From NCBI GenBank assembly GCA_030837305.1, contig JAUPKT010000280.1, positions 1 through 11,582 of the forward strand: DNA of 11,582 nucleotides, given 5' to 3'. The notes beneath the pieces were generated by a model. It did not search any database. It was not told the DNA's origin and worked only from the letters and a program-made list of their open reading frames with translations. Each line of letters begins with the position of its first letter. Positions within the stretch are counted from its first letter, which is position 1. The position numbers and the translations under genes were made by a program. Origin of the DNA: Thermodesulfobacteriota bacterium (GTDB lineage Bacteria; Desulfobacterota; Desulfomonilia; Desulfomonilales; Desulfomonilaceae). Positions 1-6,617 of the stretch are shown here, one piece after another.

Positions 1-60
<60 letters not shown>

Positions 61-86
61 GACAAAAACAATCATGTCTAACCCTT

Positions 87-115
87 AGCCGCCTCTCTCA
101 AAGGCGGCTTTTTTT
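87..115 (+). terminator. Rho-independent terminator of the tRNA transcript
   Basis: A perfect 8-bp stem, AGCCGCCT (87-94) with AGGCGGCT (102-109), has a 7-nt loop and runs into a seven-T tract (109-115). It starts 26 bases after the tRNA CCA end, so it most likely ends the tRNA transcript. Confidence 0.9.
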
Positions 116-377
116 CTAGCAACATGCTGCAACGAACGGCAGAAGGCACCAGAACCAAGCAGGACGTTGCTACGACCCGAGGGAAAGTGCAAAAAACCAA
201 TGGGGAATCCACGGGCGACTCATCAAAGATTCCCAACCAAGATAAGACGCAGTCTGGTGAGCAGGGGCAAATTCTCGATAGATGGGGGAATTCGAAGAAT
301 AAGGGGTCCAAATAGTCGACTAATTGTGAGACACTCCTCGTAGCGTAGGGGCTTGGCGAGGGCCACGGGGGTACAGC
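116..377. other. Gene-poor stretch between tRNA terminator and inhibitor gene
   Basis: No credible gene is seen. Open frames on both strands (124-315 forward, 78-311 reverse) overlap each other. The reverse frame runs through the tRNA terminator. The forward frame encodes a low-complexity polar peptide with no ribosome binding site. The promoter of the inhibitor gene should lie here, but no clear -35/-10 pair was found. Confidence 0.5.
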
Positions 378-767
378 ATGACAACTCTATTAATGAGTAA
401 TCCTATTAGGGTGGCGACAGTGTTGTTCTTGACTTCTGTTCTAGTGTTAGGAACCTGGCATAATAGTTGCGCCACAGACGATGAAATCAAGGCAGAATTA
501 GGGAAACCCTTTCGAATCGTCCTCACGGCTGCAATCGGGAGTACTGGATATAGCTGGTCCGCTGAGTTTGATAAGGCCTTCTTGAAACTCGAGGAATCGT
601 GGTACGAAAAGCCGGATTCAAAGCTCTTGGGAGCGTCCGGCAAACAAGTCTTCGTGTTTGTTCCATCAAGGACCGGAAACACCACGATAAAAATGCGATT
701 AGCAAGACCGTGGGAATCTTCCTCGGTTGAGGCCAAAGTTTACCAAATCTTCATATCACCCAATTAG
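378..767 (+). CDS. Secreted chagasin-type (MEROPS I42) cysteine-peptidase inhibitor
   Basis: The 129-residue product belongs to the chagasin/I42 family, small beta-sandwich proteins whose loops plug the active site of papain-like cysteine peptidases. The N-terminus has a hydrophobic stretch (residues about 11-26) typical of a signal peptide, so the mature protein should be periplasmic or secreted. Cys31 in WHNSCAT is not a convincing lipobox. Family loops are visible: GSTGYSW (about 54-60) matches the first loop (usual form NPTTGYxW), and RPWE near the C-terminus matches the conserved RPW loop. Between them is the GxxGxxxFxF strand region (GASGKQVFVFVPSRTG). The length fits the family. The start is the ATG at 378, with GGGG about 8 nt upstream; an ATG at 393 has no ribosome binding site. 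The gene stands alone, and no cysteine peptidase is visible nearby. The biological target is unknown. Confidence 0.85.
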   Translation: MTTLLMSNPIRVATVLFLTSVLVLGTWHNSCATDDEIKAELGKPFRIVLTAAIGSTGYSWSAEFDKAFLKLEESWYEKPDSKLLGASGKQVFVFVPSRTGNTTIKMRLARPWESSSVEAKVYQIFISPN

Positions 768-1147
768 TCATGGTTCCTTAGAAATAAGAGCAGAGGCAGT
801 CAGTCGCACACGGATGTCGAGACCCAAGAGATCCCCAAGGTGGAGAGGGCGCGACCATTCCATTCCACCAACGCAAATCCCAATATCCCGCTTACGCTAT
901 TTTTTGCGGCTCATGAATTAGGCAGAAAAATAAAGCTTGAATGCTTTACGTGAGTCTCGCTTTGAGCTACTATCTGTTCACCATACTTTAACCAAAGGAG
1001 GCTACACAAACCAGATCTGCTCTCGGATAAAGAAGGCTTGCGAAGAGAGGCATTCTCGGCAGAGACGTTAGCGAGCCGCCGTTCCTCGACCTGATCTCAT
1101 TTCCTCAAAAAGATTGCAATACACTCCCGCAACCAGGAGCAACGACG
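768..1147. other. 380-nt gap before the sensor operon
   Basis: No supported gene. A forward frame at 727-921 overlaps the inhibitor end, has no ribosome binding site and encodes an arginine/serine/proline-rich sequence typical of non-coding DNA. A short perfect hairpin, TAAAGC (931-936) with GCTTTA (943-948), lacks a T tract. A strong Shine-Dalgarno-like AAAGGAGG at 994-1001 is not followed by a start codon. The promoter of the sensor operon probably lies in this gap. Confidence 0.5.
962..989 (+). promoter_or_regulatory. Possible sigma70-type promoter for the sensor operon
   Basis: TTGAGC (962-967) and TACTTT (984-989) are separated by 16 nt and lie about 160 nt before the first gene of the sensor operon. 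The match to the TTGACA/TATAAT consensus is partial, so this is a weak suggestion made from sequence and position only. Confidence 0.2.
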
Positions 1148-1381
1148 ATGCGAAGACTTCGAGCCCTCTTGGGAGAAACCGAATTCCACATCTTCCTGTT
1201 CTTTCTCTGCATATTCCTTTTCGGTTGGCCGTTCGTATCATTTTCCGACGTCGCACGACTGGAAATTGTATTCATCTATCTCTTCATAATATGGTCAGCA
1301 GTAATTTTCTTGCTTTACTTGGTGGGAAGAAGCCAGACTGAAAAAGACAAATTAGAGGCAAACCGGTTCGAATCCCGTTAG
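1148..1381 (+). CDS. Small two-helix membrane protein upstream of symporter-kinase
   Basis: The 77-residue product has two strongly hydrophobic segments, at about residues 13-32 (FHIFLFFLCIFLFGWPFVSF) and 39-60, and a charged C-terminal tail (RSQTEKDKLEANRFESR). It is therefore a small inner-membrane protein. The start at 1148 has AGGAG (1135-1139) 8 nt upstream. Its TAG stop is the first part of TAGGAGG, which serves as ribosome binding site of the next gene, so translation of the two is probably coupled. A small membrane gene directly ahead of a CbrA-like sensor recalls cbrX before cbrA in Pseudomonas and the small partner subunits of some sodium:solute symporters. A role in folding, stability or signalling of the adjacent sensor is inferred from this position; no named domain was recognised. 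Confidence 0.75.
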   Translation: MRRLRALLGETEFHIFLFFLCIFLFGWPFVSFSDVARLEIVFIYLFIIWSAVIFLLYLVGRSQTEKDKLEANRFESR

Positions 1382-1393
1382 GAGGACACTCCA

Positions 1394-4159
1394 ATGCTGG
1401 ATCCTTTGACCACATTGACGGTGTTTGTAGTTTACATGGGGTTTCTGTTCCTCACGGCGTTGTGGGTCGAACGCAAGGCCGAAATGGGAATCAACCTGGT
1501 GAACAACCCGGTGGTCTACAGCCTCTCCCTCGCTGTATATTGTACAGCATGGACGTATTACGGAAGCGTCGGCAAAGCCGCAACTTCAGGGCTCCTTTTC
1601 CTGCCCATTTATCTCGGTCCCACTATTGCAATTGTCATGTGGGGGACGGTGCTTCGCAAGCTCGTACGGATTAAAAGTGCTCATCACATCACGAGCATCG
1701 CGGATTTTATTTCCGCTCGATACAATAAGTCTCAATCTCTCGCTGCTTTGGCCACCATAATCGCTCTCGTGGGGACCATGCCGTACATCGCATTACAATT
1801 CAAAGCGGTCATCTCAACGTTTGCCATTATTACTTCCCCGGAAGGCATAGCAACTTCGTGGATTGCTCGGCACCTTGGTCCAGTGGTCATGGGCCTTATG
1901 GTGCTTTTCACCATTATCGTCGGGATAAGACGCCTGGACCCCACAGAGAGGCACCCGGGCCTCATCATGGCTGTAGCCGTGGAGTGCATGGTAAAACTTC
2001 TCGCATTTCTCGCAGCGGGCATATTTGTTACATATTTCTTGTTTGACGGCTTCGCCGACATCTTTGACAAAATGTCCCAACAAACACCTGAGTTGCTTGC
2101 CGACATGTGGAGCGGCCACCAGGCCTCCCCGGTTTTGTGGACAACCTATCTCGTATTAGCCATGTCTGCCATCATGTTCCTGCCCAGACAGTTTCACGTC
2201 GCAGTAGTTGAGAATTCTGATGAGAGGCATATCAGCACTGCCATGTGGCTTTTCCCTCTGTATATGCTGCTTATCAATATCTTCGTCCTGCCCATTGCAA
2301 TGGCCGGCCTGGCGAAGGGATATCCCACCTCCGAGGCTGACACGTTCGTGCTCGGCTTGCCTCTGCACGCCGGACAGAAGTGGCTTTCACTGCTTGTGTT
2401 CCTTGGAGGCGGATCAGCGGCCACAGGCATGATCATGATCAGCTCCATTACCGTAGCGACAATGGTCACCAATCACCTCTTGGTGCCTGTCATGGGCTGG
2501 GTGGAACCCCTCTCATTCCTCAGGCGGCATCTGCTGAAATGCCGATGGTTTGCCGTAGCCGGCGTCATTTTTAGTGGGTACTGGTTTGAGAGAGAGGTCG
2601 GCGAGTCTTATATGCTCGTCAACATAGGCATCATATCTTTTGCGGCAGCACTTCAGTTTGCCCCTCCTATTCTGGGGGGGATCTTCTGGCGTCGGGGCAG
2701 TGAGGCAGGAGCGCTCATGGGACTCGGCGCCGGCTTCCTCATATGGATCTACACATTACTCGTGCCCGCTTTTGTTCGAAGCGGCTGGATTTCGGACGCT
2801 TTCCTCCATAAAGGCCCATTTGGTGTCGGATGGCTCAAACCGGAGGAGCTTTTCGGCCTGTATATCCTGGACCCCATAACACACACGGTTTTCTGGTCCA
2901 TGATATTCAATATAGGCCTCTACATTCTGGGGTCTCTCTATTTTAGACAGACCGAAGAAGAGCAGAGCCTGGCAGAGGCTTTTGTCGGGTCTCAGCGAAC
3001 CCCACCCCCTCTCATACGAAGCAGTCAGCGAGAGCCATACATCGATTTCGCCCCAAAACAAGAAATCATAGAAAAACTTCTTGGTGAATATTTCAGCGAG
3101 AACAACGCCGTCTCCATCACCGAGAAGTGTCTCCAGACAGTCGGTGTGGCAAACAAACCGAAAATTTCCATCGTGGAACTGGCGAGGTTGCATAGCGAGG
3201 TGGAGAAGCTCTTGGCTGGATCCATTGGTACGGCTGCCGCTCACCGAGCCTTGAACCAGGCCGAAATCTTCACAGCAGCAGAAGCCCGGGATCTGTCCGA
3301 AGTGTACGCAGAAATTGTGGCAGGACTAAAATTATCTCCCAAAGAACTGGAGAGAAAGATTGATTATTATCAGGAGCGGGAGGCCCTGCTCACCGATTAC
3401 GCCTCCGAATTGGAAGAAAAGGTAACTGAACGCACCAAAGACCTTGAGGCTGCCCAGCAGGAACTCATCAAGAACGAAAGGCTGTCCGTGCTGGGACAAC
3501 TGACAGCCATAGTGAGCCACGAGCTGAGAAACCCCCTCGGAGTCATACGTACATCTGCATATTACCTTCTGAAAAAAATGGATGTTTCAGAAGAGAAAAC
3601 AGCCAAACATCTCCATAGGATTGAAGAACAGGTAGGCCTGTGCGACTCCATCATCGGTGAACTCCTGGAATATACCAGAGGCAGACGATTCGCACCCGTA
3701 AAAGGTGATATCAATCCATCTCTCGAGGAAGTGCTCGACCAGATGTCTCTTCCGCCGGACCTGCATCTGACGAGGAACTTTGACCCCACTTTGCCTACGG
3801 TGAGCTTTGACAAGGAAAAGATACGCCGTATCCTTATTAACTTAGTGGAGAACGCCGTCCAGGCGGTAACCGCAAGGCAGGCTGAAACCCTCCAAAAAGG
3901 CACGTTCTACCGTCCGGAGATTTACGTGACCACATCGACTACAGACGGCGGGATCAGTATTCAGATTGAAGACAACGGCCTGGGCATGGATGCGGCCACT
4001 GCCCAGCGTGCATTTGAGCCACTCTTCACCACACGAGCCCGTGGTACCGGACTAGGGTTGGCCATTGTCAAGAAACTGGTGGAGGAACATGGAGGAAGAG
4101 TGGACCTAAGGTCCCGGCAGCACAGCGGGACGACCGTTACGGTCATCGTACCATACTGA
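1394..4159 (+). CDS. Sodium:solute symporter-STAC-histidine kinase fusion (CbrA-like sensor)
   Basis: This 921-residue inner-membrane sensor should autophosphorylate on histidine in response to, or together with transport of, a solute. Residues 1 to about 520 form a full-length sodium:solute symporter (SSS/SLC5) domain with about 13 membrane helices, including the YCTAWTYYGSVG segment (49-60) typical of kinase-linked members. Residues about 553-655 match a STAC-type linker region, and 650-693 form a coiled coil. The kinase core follows: H-box SHELRNP with His709 and the ExxN phosphatase-type pair Glu710/Asn713, N-box NLVEN (816-820), G1 DNGLGM (860-865), F-box FEPLFTT, and G2 GTGLGLAI (884-891). 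All catalytic motifs look intact. Unlike Pseudomonas CbrA, no PAS domain is evident between STAC and the kinase. The ribosome binding site GGAGG (1381-1385) overlaps the stop of the preceding gene, and the response regulator begins 16 nt downstream. The ligand cannot be deduced; amino acids or short organic acids are plausible from the family. Confidence 0.9.
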   Translation: MLDPLTTLTVFVVYMGFLFLTALWVERKAEMGINLVNNPVVYSLSLAVYCTAWTYYGSVGKAATSGLLFLPIYLGPTIAIVMWGTVLRKLVRIKSAHHITSIADFISARYNKSQSLAALATIIALVGTMPYIALQFKAVISTFAIITSPEGIATSWIARHLGPVVMGLMVLFTIIVGIRRLDPTERHPGLIMAVAVECMVKLLAFLAAGIFVTYFLFDGFADIFDKMSQQTPELLADMWSGHQASPVLWTTYLVLAMSAIMFLPRQFHVAVVENSDERHISTAMWLFPLYMLLINIFVLPIAMAGLAKGYPTSEADTFVLGLPLHAGQKWLSLLVFLGGGSAATGMIMISSITVATMVTNHLLVPVMGWVEPLSFLRRHLLKCRWFAVAGVIFSGYWFEREVGESYMLVNIGIISFAAALQFAPPILGGIFWRRGSEAGALMGLGAGFLIWIYTLLVPAFVRSGWISDAFLHKGPFGVGWLKPEELFGLYILDPITHTVFWSMIFNIGLYILGSLYFRQTEEEQSLAEAFVGSQRTPPPLIRSSQREPYIDFAPKQEIIEKLLGEYFSENNAVSITEKCLQTVGVANKPKISIVELARLHSEVEKLLAGSIGTAAAHRALNQAEIFTAAEARDLSEVYAEIVAGLKLSPKELERKIDYYQEREALLTDYASELEEKVTERTKDLEAAQQELIKNERLSVLGQLTAIVSHELRNPLGVIRTSAYYLLKKMDVSEEKTAKHLHRIEEQVGLCDSIIGELLEYTRGRRFAPVKGDINPSLEEVLDQMSLPPDLHLTRNFDPTLPTVSFDKEKIRRILINLVENAVQAVTARQAETLQKGTFYRPEIYVTTSTTDGGISIQIEDNGLGMDAATAQRAFEPLFTTRARGTGLGLAIVKKLVEEHGGRVDLRSRQHSGTTVTVIVPY

Positions 4160-4175
4160 GAAGAGGAAATCCGAT

Positions 4176-4706
4176 ATGAAAAGAAATTACGACATCATCA
4201 AGTTGCTGAAAGGTCGCAAGGCTACCGACCTTCAGTTCTCCGGTATCCTCATCGTAGACGATGACGCAGGGTTTTGTGACAATTTGAAAGACATCCTTGA
4301 GGGAGAGGGCTACACTGTCCTCTGTGCCGGGACCAGCGCCGAGGCCGCACGCATCACAAGGGACCTGAAACCGGGTCTCGCCTTGGTGGATCTCAAACTC
4401 CCCGACAAACCCGGGACGGCTCTTCTCTCCGACTTCAAAATCAGCAACCCTGACTGCGTGTGCATCCTCATGACCGCCTACGCAGATGTGGATTCCGCCG
4501 TCGTCGCTCTCGAAAAAGGAGCCTTCTATTATCTCCAGAAGCCCGTTCGTCCAGCGGAACTCCTCGAACTCGTTGAACTGGCATTCGAAACATTACGCCT
4601 GAAAGCCGAAAAGCGGCAGGCTGAGGACGCCCTGCTTGCGAGAAACAAGGAACTTGAGGAAATAGTGGAGCGCCTCAAGAAGATGATAAACGGCAGCTCG
4701 GAATAA
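4176..4706 (+). CDS. Receiver-only response regulator with C-terminal coiled coil
   Basis: This 176-residue cytoplasmic protein is the likely phosphorylation partner of the symporter-kinase directly upstream (16-nt gap, AGAGGA ribosome binding site at 4162-4167). After a basic 20-residue N-terminal extension comes a complete receiver domain (about 22-140). It has acidic pocket Asp28-Asp30 (ILIVDDD), phosphoacceptor Asp72 (LVDLKLPD), switch Thr100 (MTAYAD) and Lys122 (LQKPVRP). The pattern resembles NtrC/CbrB-type receivers, but no AAA+ or DNA-binding domain follows. Residues about 140-172 instead form a charged heptad-like helix (LKAEKRQAEDALL...ELEEIVERLKKM), of the kind that links receivers to PAS, kinase or GGDEF domains. 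The protein ends there. It may act by protein-protein contact or as a phosphate relay, or it may be a naturally shortened regulator. Confidence 0.88.
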   Translation: MKRNYDIIKLLKGRKATDLQFSGILIVDDDAGFCDNLKDILEGEGYTVLCAGTSAEAARITRDLKPGLALVDLKLPDKPGTALLSDFKISNPDCVCILMTAYADVDSAVVALEKGAFYYLQKPVRPAELLELVELAFETLRLKAEKRQAEDALLARNKELEEIVERLKKMINGSSE

Positions 4707-4870
4707 CCACCCACTCAAGTGCTCCGAGGGATTGATGAGAGTTGTCTTGTCAATGAATTCCAGATTCGTCCGGCTGAACATCATACTATATACGAGAACC
4801 GGCTTTTCTTGTTCAAAAAATACGCGATGAGGTCTTTAGACCCAATATCCTGAATCCAGAAGACGACAAT

Positions 4871-4901
4871 CCCGAGAAAACACAGATGTTTCTCGAACGG
4901 G
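4871..4901 (+). repeat. Inverted repeat (hairpin 1) upstream of TRAP operon
   Basis: CGAGAAA (4873-4879) pairs perfectly with TTTCTCG (4889-4895) around a 9-nt loop. A further CCC/GGG pairing (4871-4873 with 4899-4901) is possible as an alternative extension. No T tract follows, so it could be an operator or an RNA structure rather than an intrinsic terminator. Confidence 0.4.
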
Positions 4902-4908
4902 AATAGCG

Positions 4909-4937
4909 TTGAAAAGCATCGGGGGTTGGTGTATCGT
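4909..4937 (+). promoter_or_regulatory. Possible sigma70-type promoter of the TAXI TRAP operon
   Basis: TTGAAA (4909-4914) and TATCGT (4932-4937) are separated by exactly 17 nt. They match the consensus at five of six and four of six positions. Transcription from here would give a leader of roughly 190 nt containing the hairpin at 4960-4986. The two inverted repeats flank the site. The call rests on sequence similarity only. Confidence 0.3.
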
Positions 4938-4959
4938 GACCACAGCCGAATAGTCGATA

Positions 4960-4986
4960 AGCCCTGTTCCTCACACCGAACGGGCT
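4960..4986 (+). repeat. Bulged hairpin (hairpin 2) in TRAP operon leader
   Basis: AGCCC-T-GTTC (4960-4969) pairs with GAACGGGCT (4978-4986). This gives a 9-bp stem with one bulged T and an 8-nt loop. No T tract follows. It would lie just downstream of the possible promoter, so it could be a protein-binding site or a leader RNA structure. Confidence 0.4.
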
Positions 4987-5133
4987 ACAGTATCTGGTGA
5001 GTGCGCAGGCATCCTCAAGAACCACATTAGTCACAATCATCCCATTGACGGACAGGAATGAGGCACTCGTGTGTCAGGGCTGTTTCATAAGAACTGACGC
5101 GTAAACTTCAAGTCGAGAATGAAGGAGAAACAC

Positions 5134-6144
5134 ATGGCAGAGAATGATCAGTTCGATAATTCCCGATGTGGTAGGAGACTTTTCCTGAAGGCAGCGTTAG
5201 CCGCGGGGAGTGCAATACTCGTCGGTCATCCTCAAACTGTCCTCGGGCAGGTCCGAAAGAGGATTTCCATTGCCACCGGCGGCATGGGTGGAGTGTATTT
5301 TCCCCTCGGAGGCGCCGTTGCGGCAGTCATTACCAAGTATGTTCCAAATGTCGAAGCAGCAGCCGAGGTGACAGCTGCCTCTGTGGACAACTGCAAGCTC
5401 GTGGCCGCGAAGAAGTCTGATCTCGGCATCGTCATGGGCGATACCGCATACGATGCGTGGGCGGGAACGGGCATGTTCAAGCAGAAGCTTCCCATCAGGA
5501 ACCTCGCGGTACTCTATCCAAATGTCATGCACATTGTGGCGGCACAGGAAAAGGGGATTAAGACCGTAAAGGATATGAAGGGCAAGACCATCTCTACTGG
5601 TGCACCGGGAAGCGGAGTAGAGGTCATGGCCCTGCGCATCCTGGAGGCGAATGAAATTAATCCGGACAAGGATATAAAGAGGGACAGACTTGGGGCGTCC
5701 GAGTCGGCTGGCGCTCTCAAGGACGGGAAGATTGATGCATATTTTTGGTGTGGCGGGGTTCCCACTGCCTCGGTGCTCGATCTGACGGCAGCTCCGGGCA
5801 TGAAGGTCGGATTTATCCCCAACCGAGATGTGGTGGAGAAAATGACCACCAAGTATGGGCCGGTGTATTACGGCACCACCATTGCTTCAGGGTCTTACAA
5901 AGGTTTCGATGTTGACGTGCCTGTGGCTGCAGTGGGTAACATTCTCATCTGCCACGAAGACATGGAAGAAAAGTTGGCCTATGACATATTGGCCTCCATG
6001 TTCGATCACAAGGACGAACTTGTGGCCGTGCATAAACAGGCAGAAAGCCTCGATCTTAAGGGAGCGGTACTTGGGTCGCCCATACCCTTTCAAAAAGGCG
6101 CACTTGCTTACTACAAGGCTAAGGGATTGAGCGTTGAACCATGA
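5134..6144 (+). CDS. TAXI-family TRAP transporter substrate-binding protein
   Basis: This periplasmic substrate-capture protein belongs to a TRAP transporter of the TAXI type, secondary importers driven by ion gradients. The N-terminus has a twin-arginine export motif, GRRLFLKA (Arg14-Arg15 from this start), then a moderate hydrophobic stretch ending near VLG-Q (about residue 38), so export by Tat is predicted. The mature part opens with ISIATGGMGGVYFPLGGAVAAVI, the glycine-rich strand-helix typical of TAXI proteins. It continues with ASVDNCKLVAAKKSDLGIV and GAPGSGVEVMALRIL, also characteristic. The start is the ATG at 5134, preceded by AAGGAG (5122-5127) 6 nt away. An in-frame ATG at 5119 would add five residues but lies before this site. 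The final TGA overlaps the next gene's start (ATGA). Many characterised TAXI proteins bind glutamate or dicarboxylates; the ligand here is unknown. Confidence 0.92.
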   Translation: MAENDQFDNSRCGRRLFLKAALAAGSAILVGHPQTVLGQVRKRISIATGGMGGVYFPLGGAVAAVITKYVPNVEAAAEVTAASVDNCKLVAAKKSDLGIVMGDTAYDAWAGTGMFKQKLPIRNLAVLYPNVMHIVAAQEKGIKTVKDMKGKTISTGAPGSGVEVMALRILEANEINPDKDIKRDRLGASESAGALKDGKIDAYFWCGGVPTASVLDLTAAPGMKVGFIPNRDVVEKMTTKYGPVYYGTTIASGSYKGFDVDVPVAAVGNILICHEDMEEKLAYDILASMFDHKDELVAVHKQAESLDLKGAVLGSPIPFQKGALAYYKAKGLSVEP

Positions 6145-6614
6145 GATGGAGTTCGATCCGGGGAGCACGGTTTTTCATATTGCTTAGTGCTGTTGGTGCT
6201 CTACTGATCATGGGGATGAACCACAAGGTGCCGGTGATCCGTATCAATGATGCGGGTCCATTCTTTCTGGTCTCGGAAGGCGACATCCTGTCACGTTCGT
6301 ACACCCATTCCATGTATCACGAGCGGGTAACTGAAAACTTCAAAGTGGCCGGTGGAAAACTTAAGGTCGAAAGCATTGTCACTGAGAGCGACGCCGTCCG
6401 TGCATACTTGGGCATTGGCCCGAGTCCCGAAGAAGTGCCCCACCAGGAACTGGAAGGATTCATTATCCCTGGATCCAGCACAGGGAGGCATGCGCTCGAG
6501 TTCCGAGGTCAAATTGTTGAATTAGGGATGTCTGGAGACTGCGACGGAAAGATCCATATACGACTGGAAGAAATGAATGTCTTTCAATATGCGGCTCTTT
6601 GCTTGAGGGGATAG
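6141..6614 (+). CDS. DUF1850 domain protein of TAXI TRAP operon
   Basis: This 157-residue protein matches the DUF1850 family, small proteins commonly encoded inside TAXI TRAP operons. An N-terminal hydrophobic segment (about 9-26) acts as signal or anchor. The family signature SYTHSMYHERVTENFKV (53-69) follows the strand FFLVSEGDILSRS. The start ATG overlaps the stop of the substrate-binding protein gene by 4 nt (ATGA), so translation is coupled, and the stop lies 3 nt before the permease start. The biochemical role of the family is not established; an accessory periplasmic role in transporter assembly or function is inferred only from its constant location. Confidence 0.85.
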   Translation: MRWSSIRGARFFILLSAVGALLIMGMNHKVPVIRINDAGPFFLVSEGDILSRSYTHSMYHERVTENFKVAGGKLKVESIVTESDAVRAYLGIGPSPEEVPHQELEGFIIPGSSTGRHALEFRGQIVELGMSGDCDGKIHIRLEEMNVFQYAALCLRG

Positions 6615-6617
6615 GTA

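Larger units (their letters stand above)
4707..5133. other. 427-nt intergenic leader region before the TAXI TRAP operon
   Basis: No convincing gene; a reverse frame at 4813-5040 has no homology-like features. The region separates the sensor module from the transport operon and contains two hairpins (4871-4895 and 4960-4986), a possible promoter (4909-4937) and the ribosome binding site AAGGAG (5122-5127). The 8-mer CGAACGGG occurs twice (4894-4901 and 4977-4984), each time at the 3' arm of a hairpin. The start of the stretch shows only a weak 6-bp inverted repeat (4697-4702 with 4723-4728) and no T tract, so no clear terminator ends the sensor operon. Confidence 0.5.

Noticed and set aside
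78..311. Reverse open frame of 77 codons next to the tRNA
   Set aside because: It ends in the tRNA terminator stem, has no ribosome binding site and overlaps another open frame; the composition is not protein-like.
124..315. Forward open frame of 63 codons rich in Thr, Lys, Gln and Gly
   Set aside because: No ribosome binding site before the ATG, no hydrophobic core and no family features; judged to be chance.
320..736. Reverse open frame of 138 codons antisense to the inhibitor gene
   Set aside because: The forward strand carries clear chagasin-family motifs across the same stretch, so this is a shadow frame.
727..921. Forward open frame of 64 codons after the inhibitor
   Set aside because: It overlaps the inhibitor end out of frame, has no ribosome binding site and is rich in Arg, Ser and Pro.
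1033..1047. 15-mer AAGGCTTGCGAAGAG, also found near 9423 in the ABC transporter gene
   Set aside because: Only two copies, one of them inside coding sequence, with no flanking similarity; most likely coincidence.
1361..1393. tRNA T-arm-like sequence GGTTCGAATCCC near the end of the small membrane gene, considered as a tRNA fragment or attachment site
   Set aside because: The flanking bases do not form a proper T-stem, no acceptor or anticodon arm is present, and the bases are accounted for by coding sequence and a ribosome binding site.
5119..5133. Upstream in-frame ATG for the TAXI binding protein
   Set aside because: The AAGGAG ribosome binding site lies between this ATG and the one at 5134, so the downstream start is favoured.
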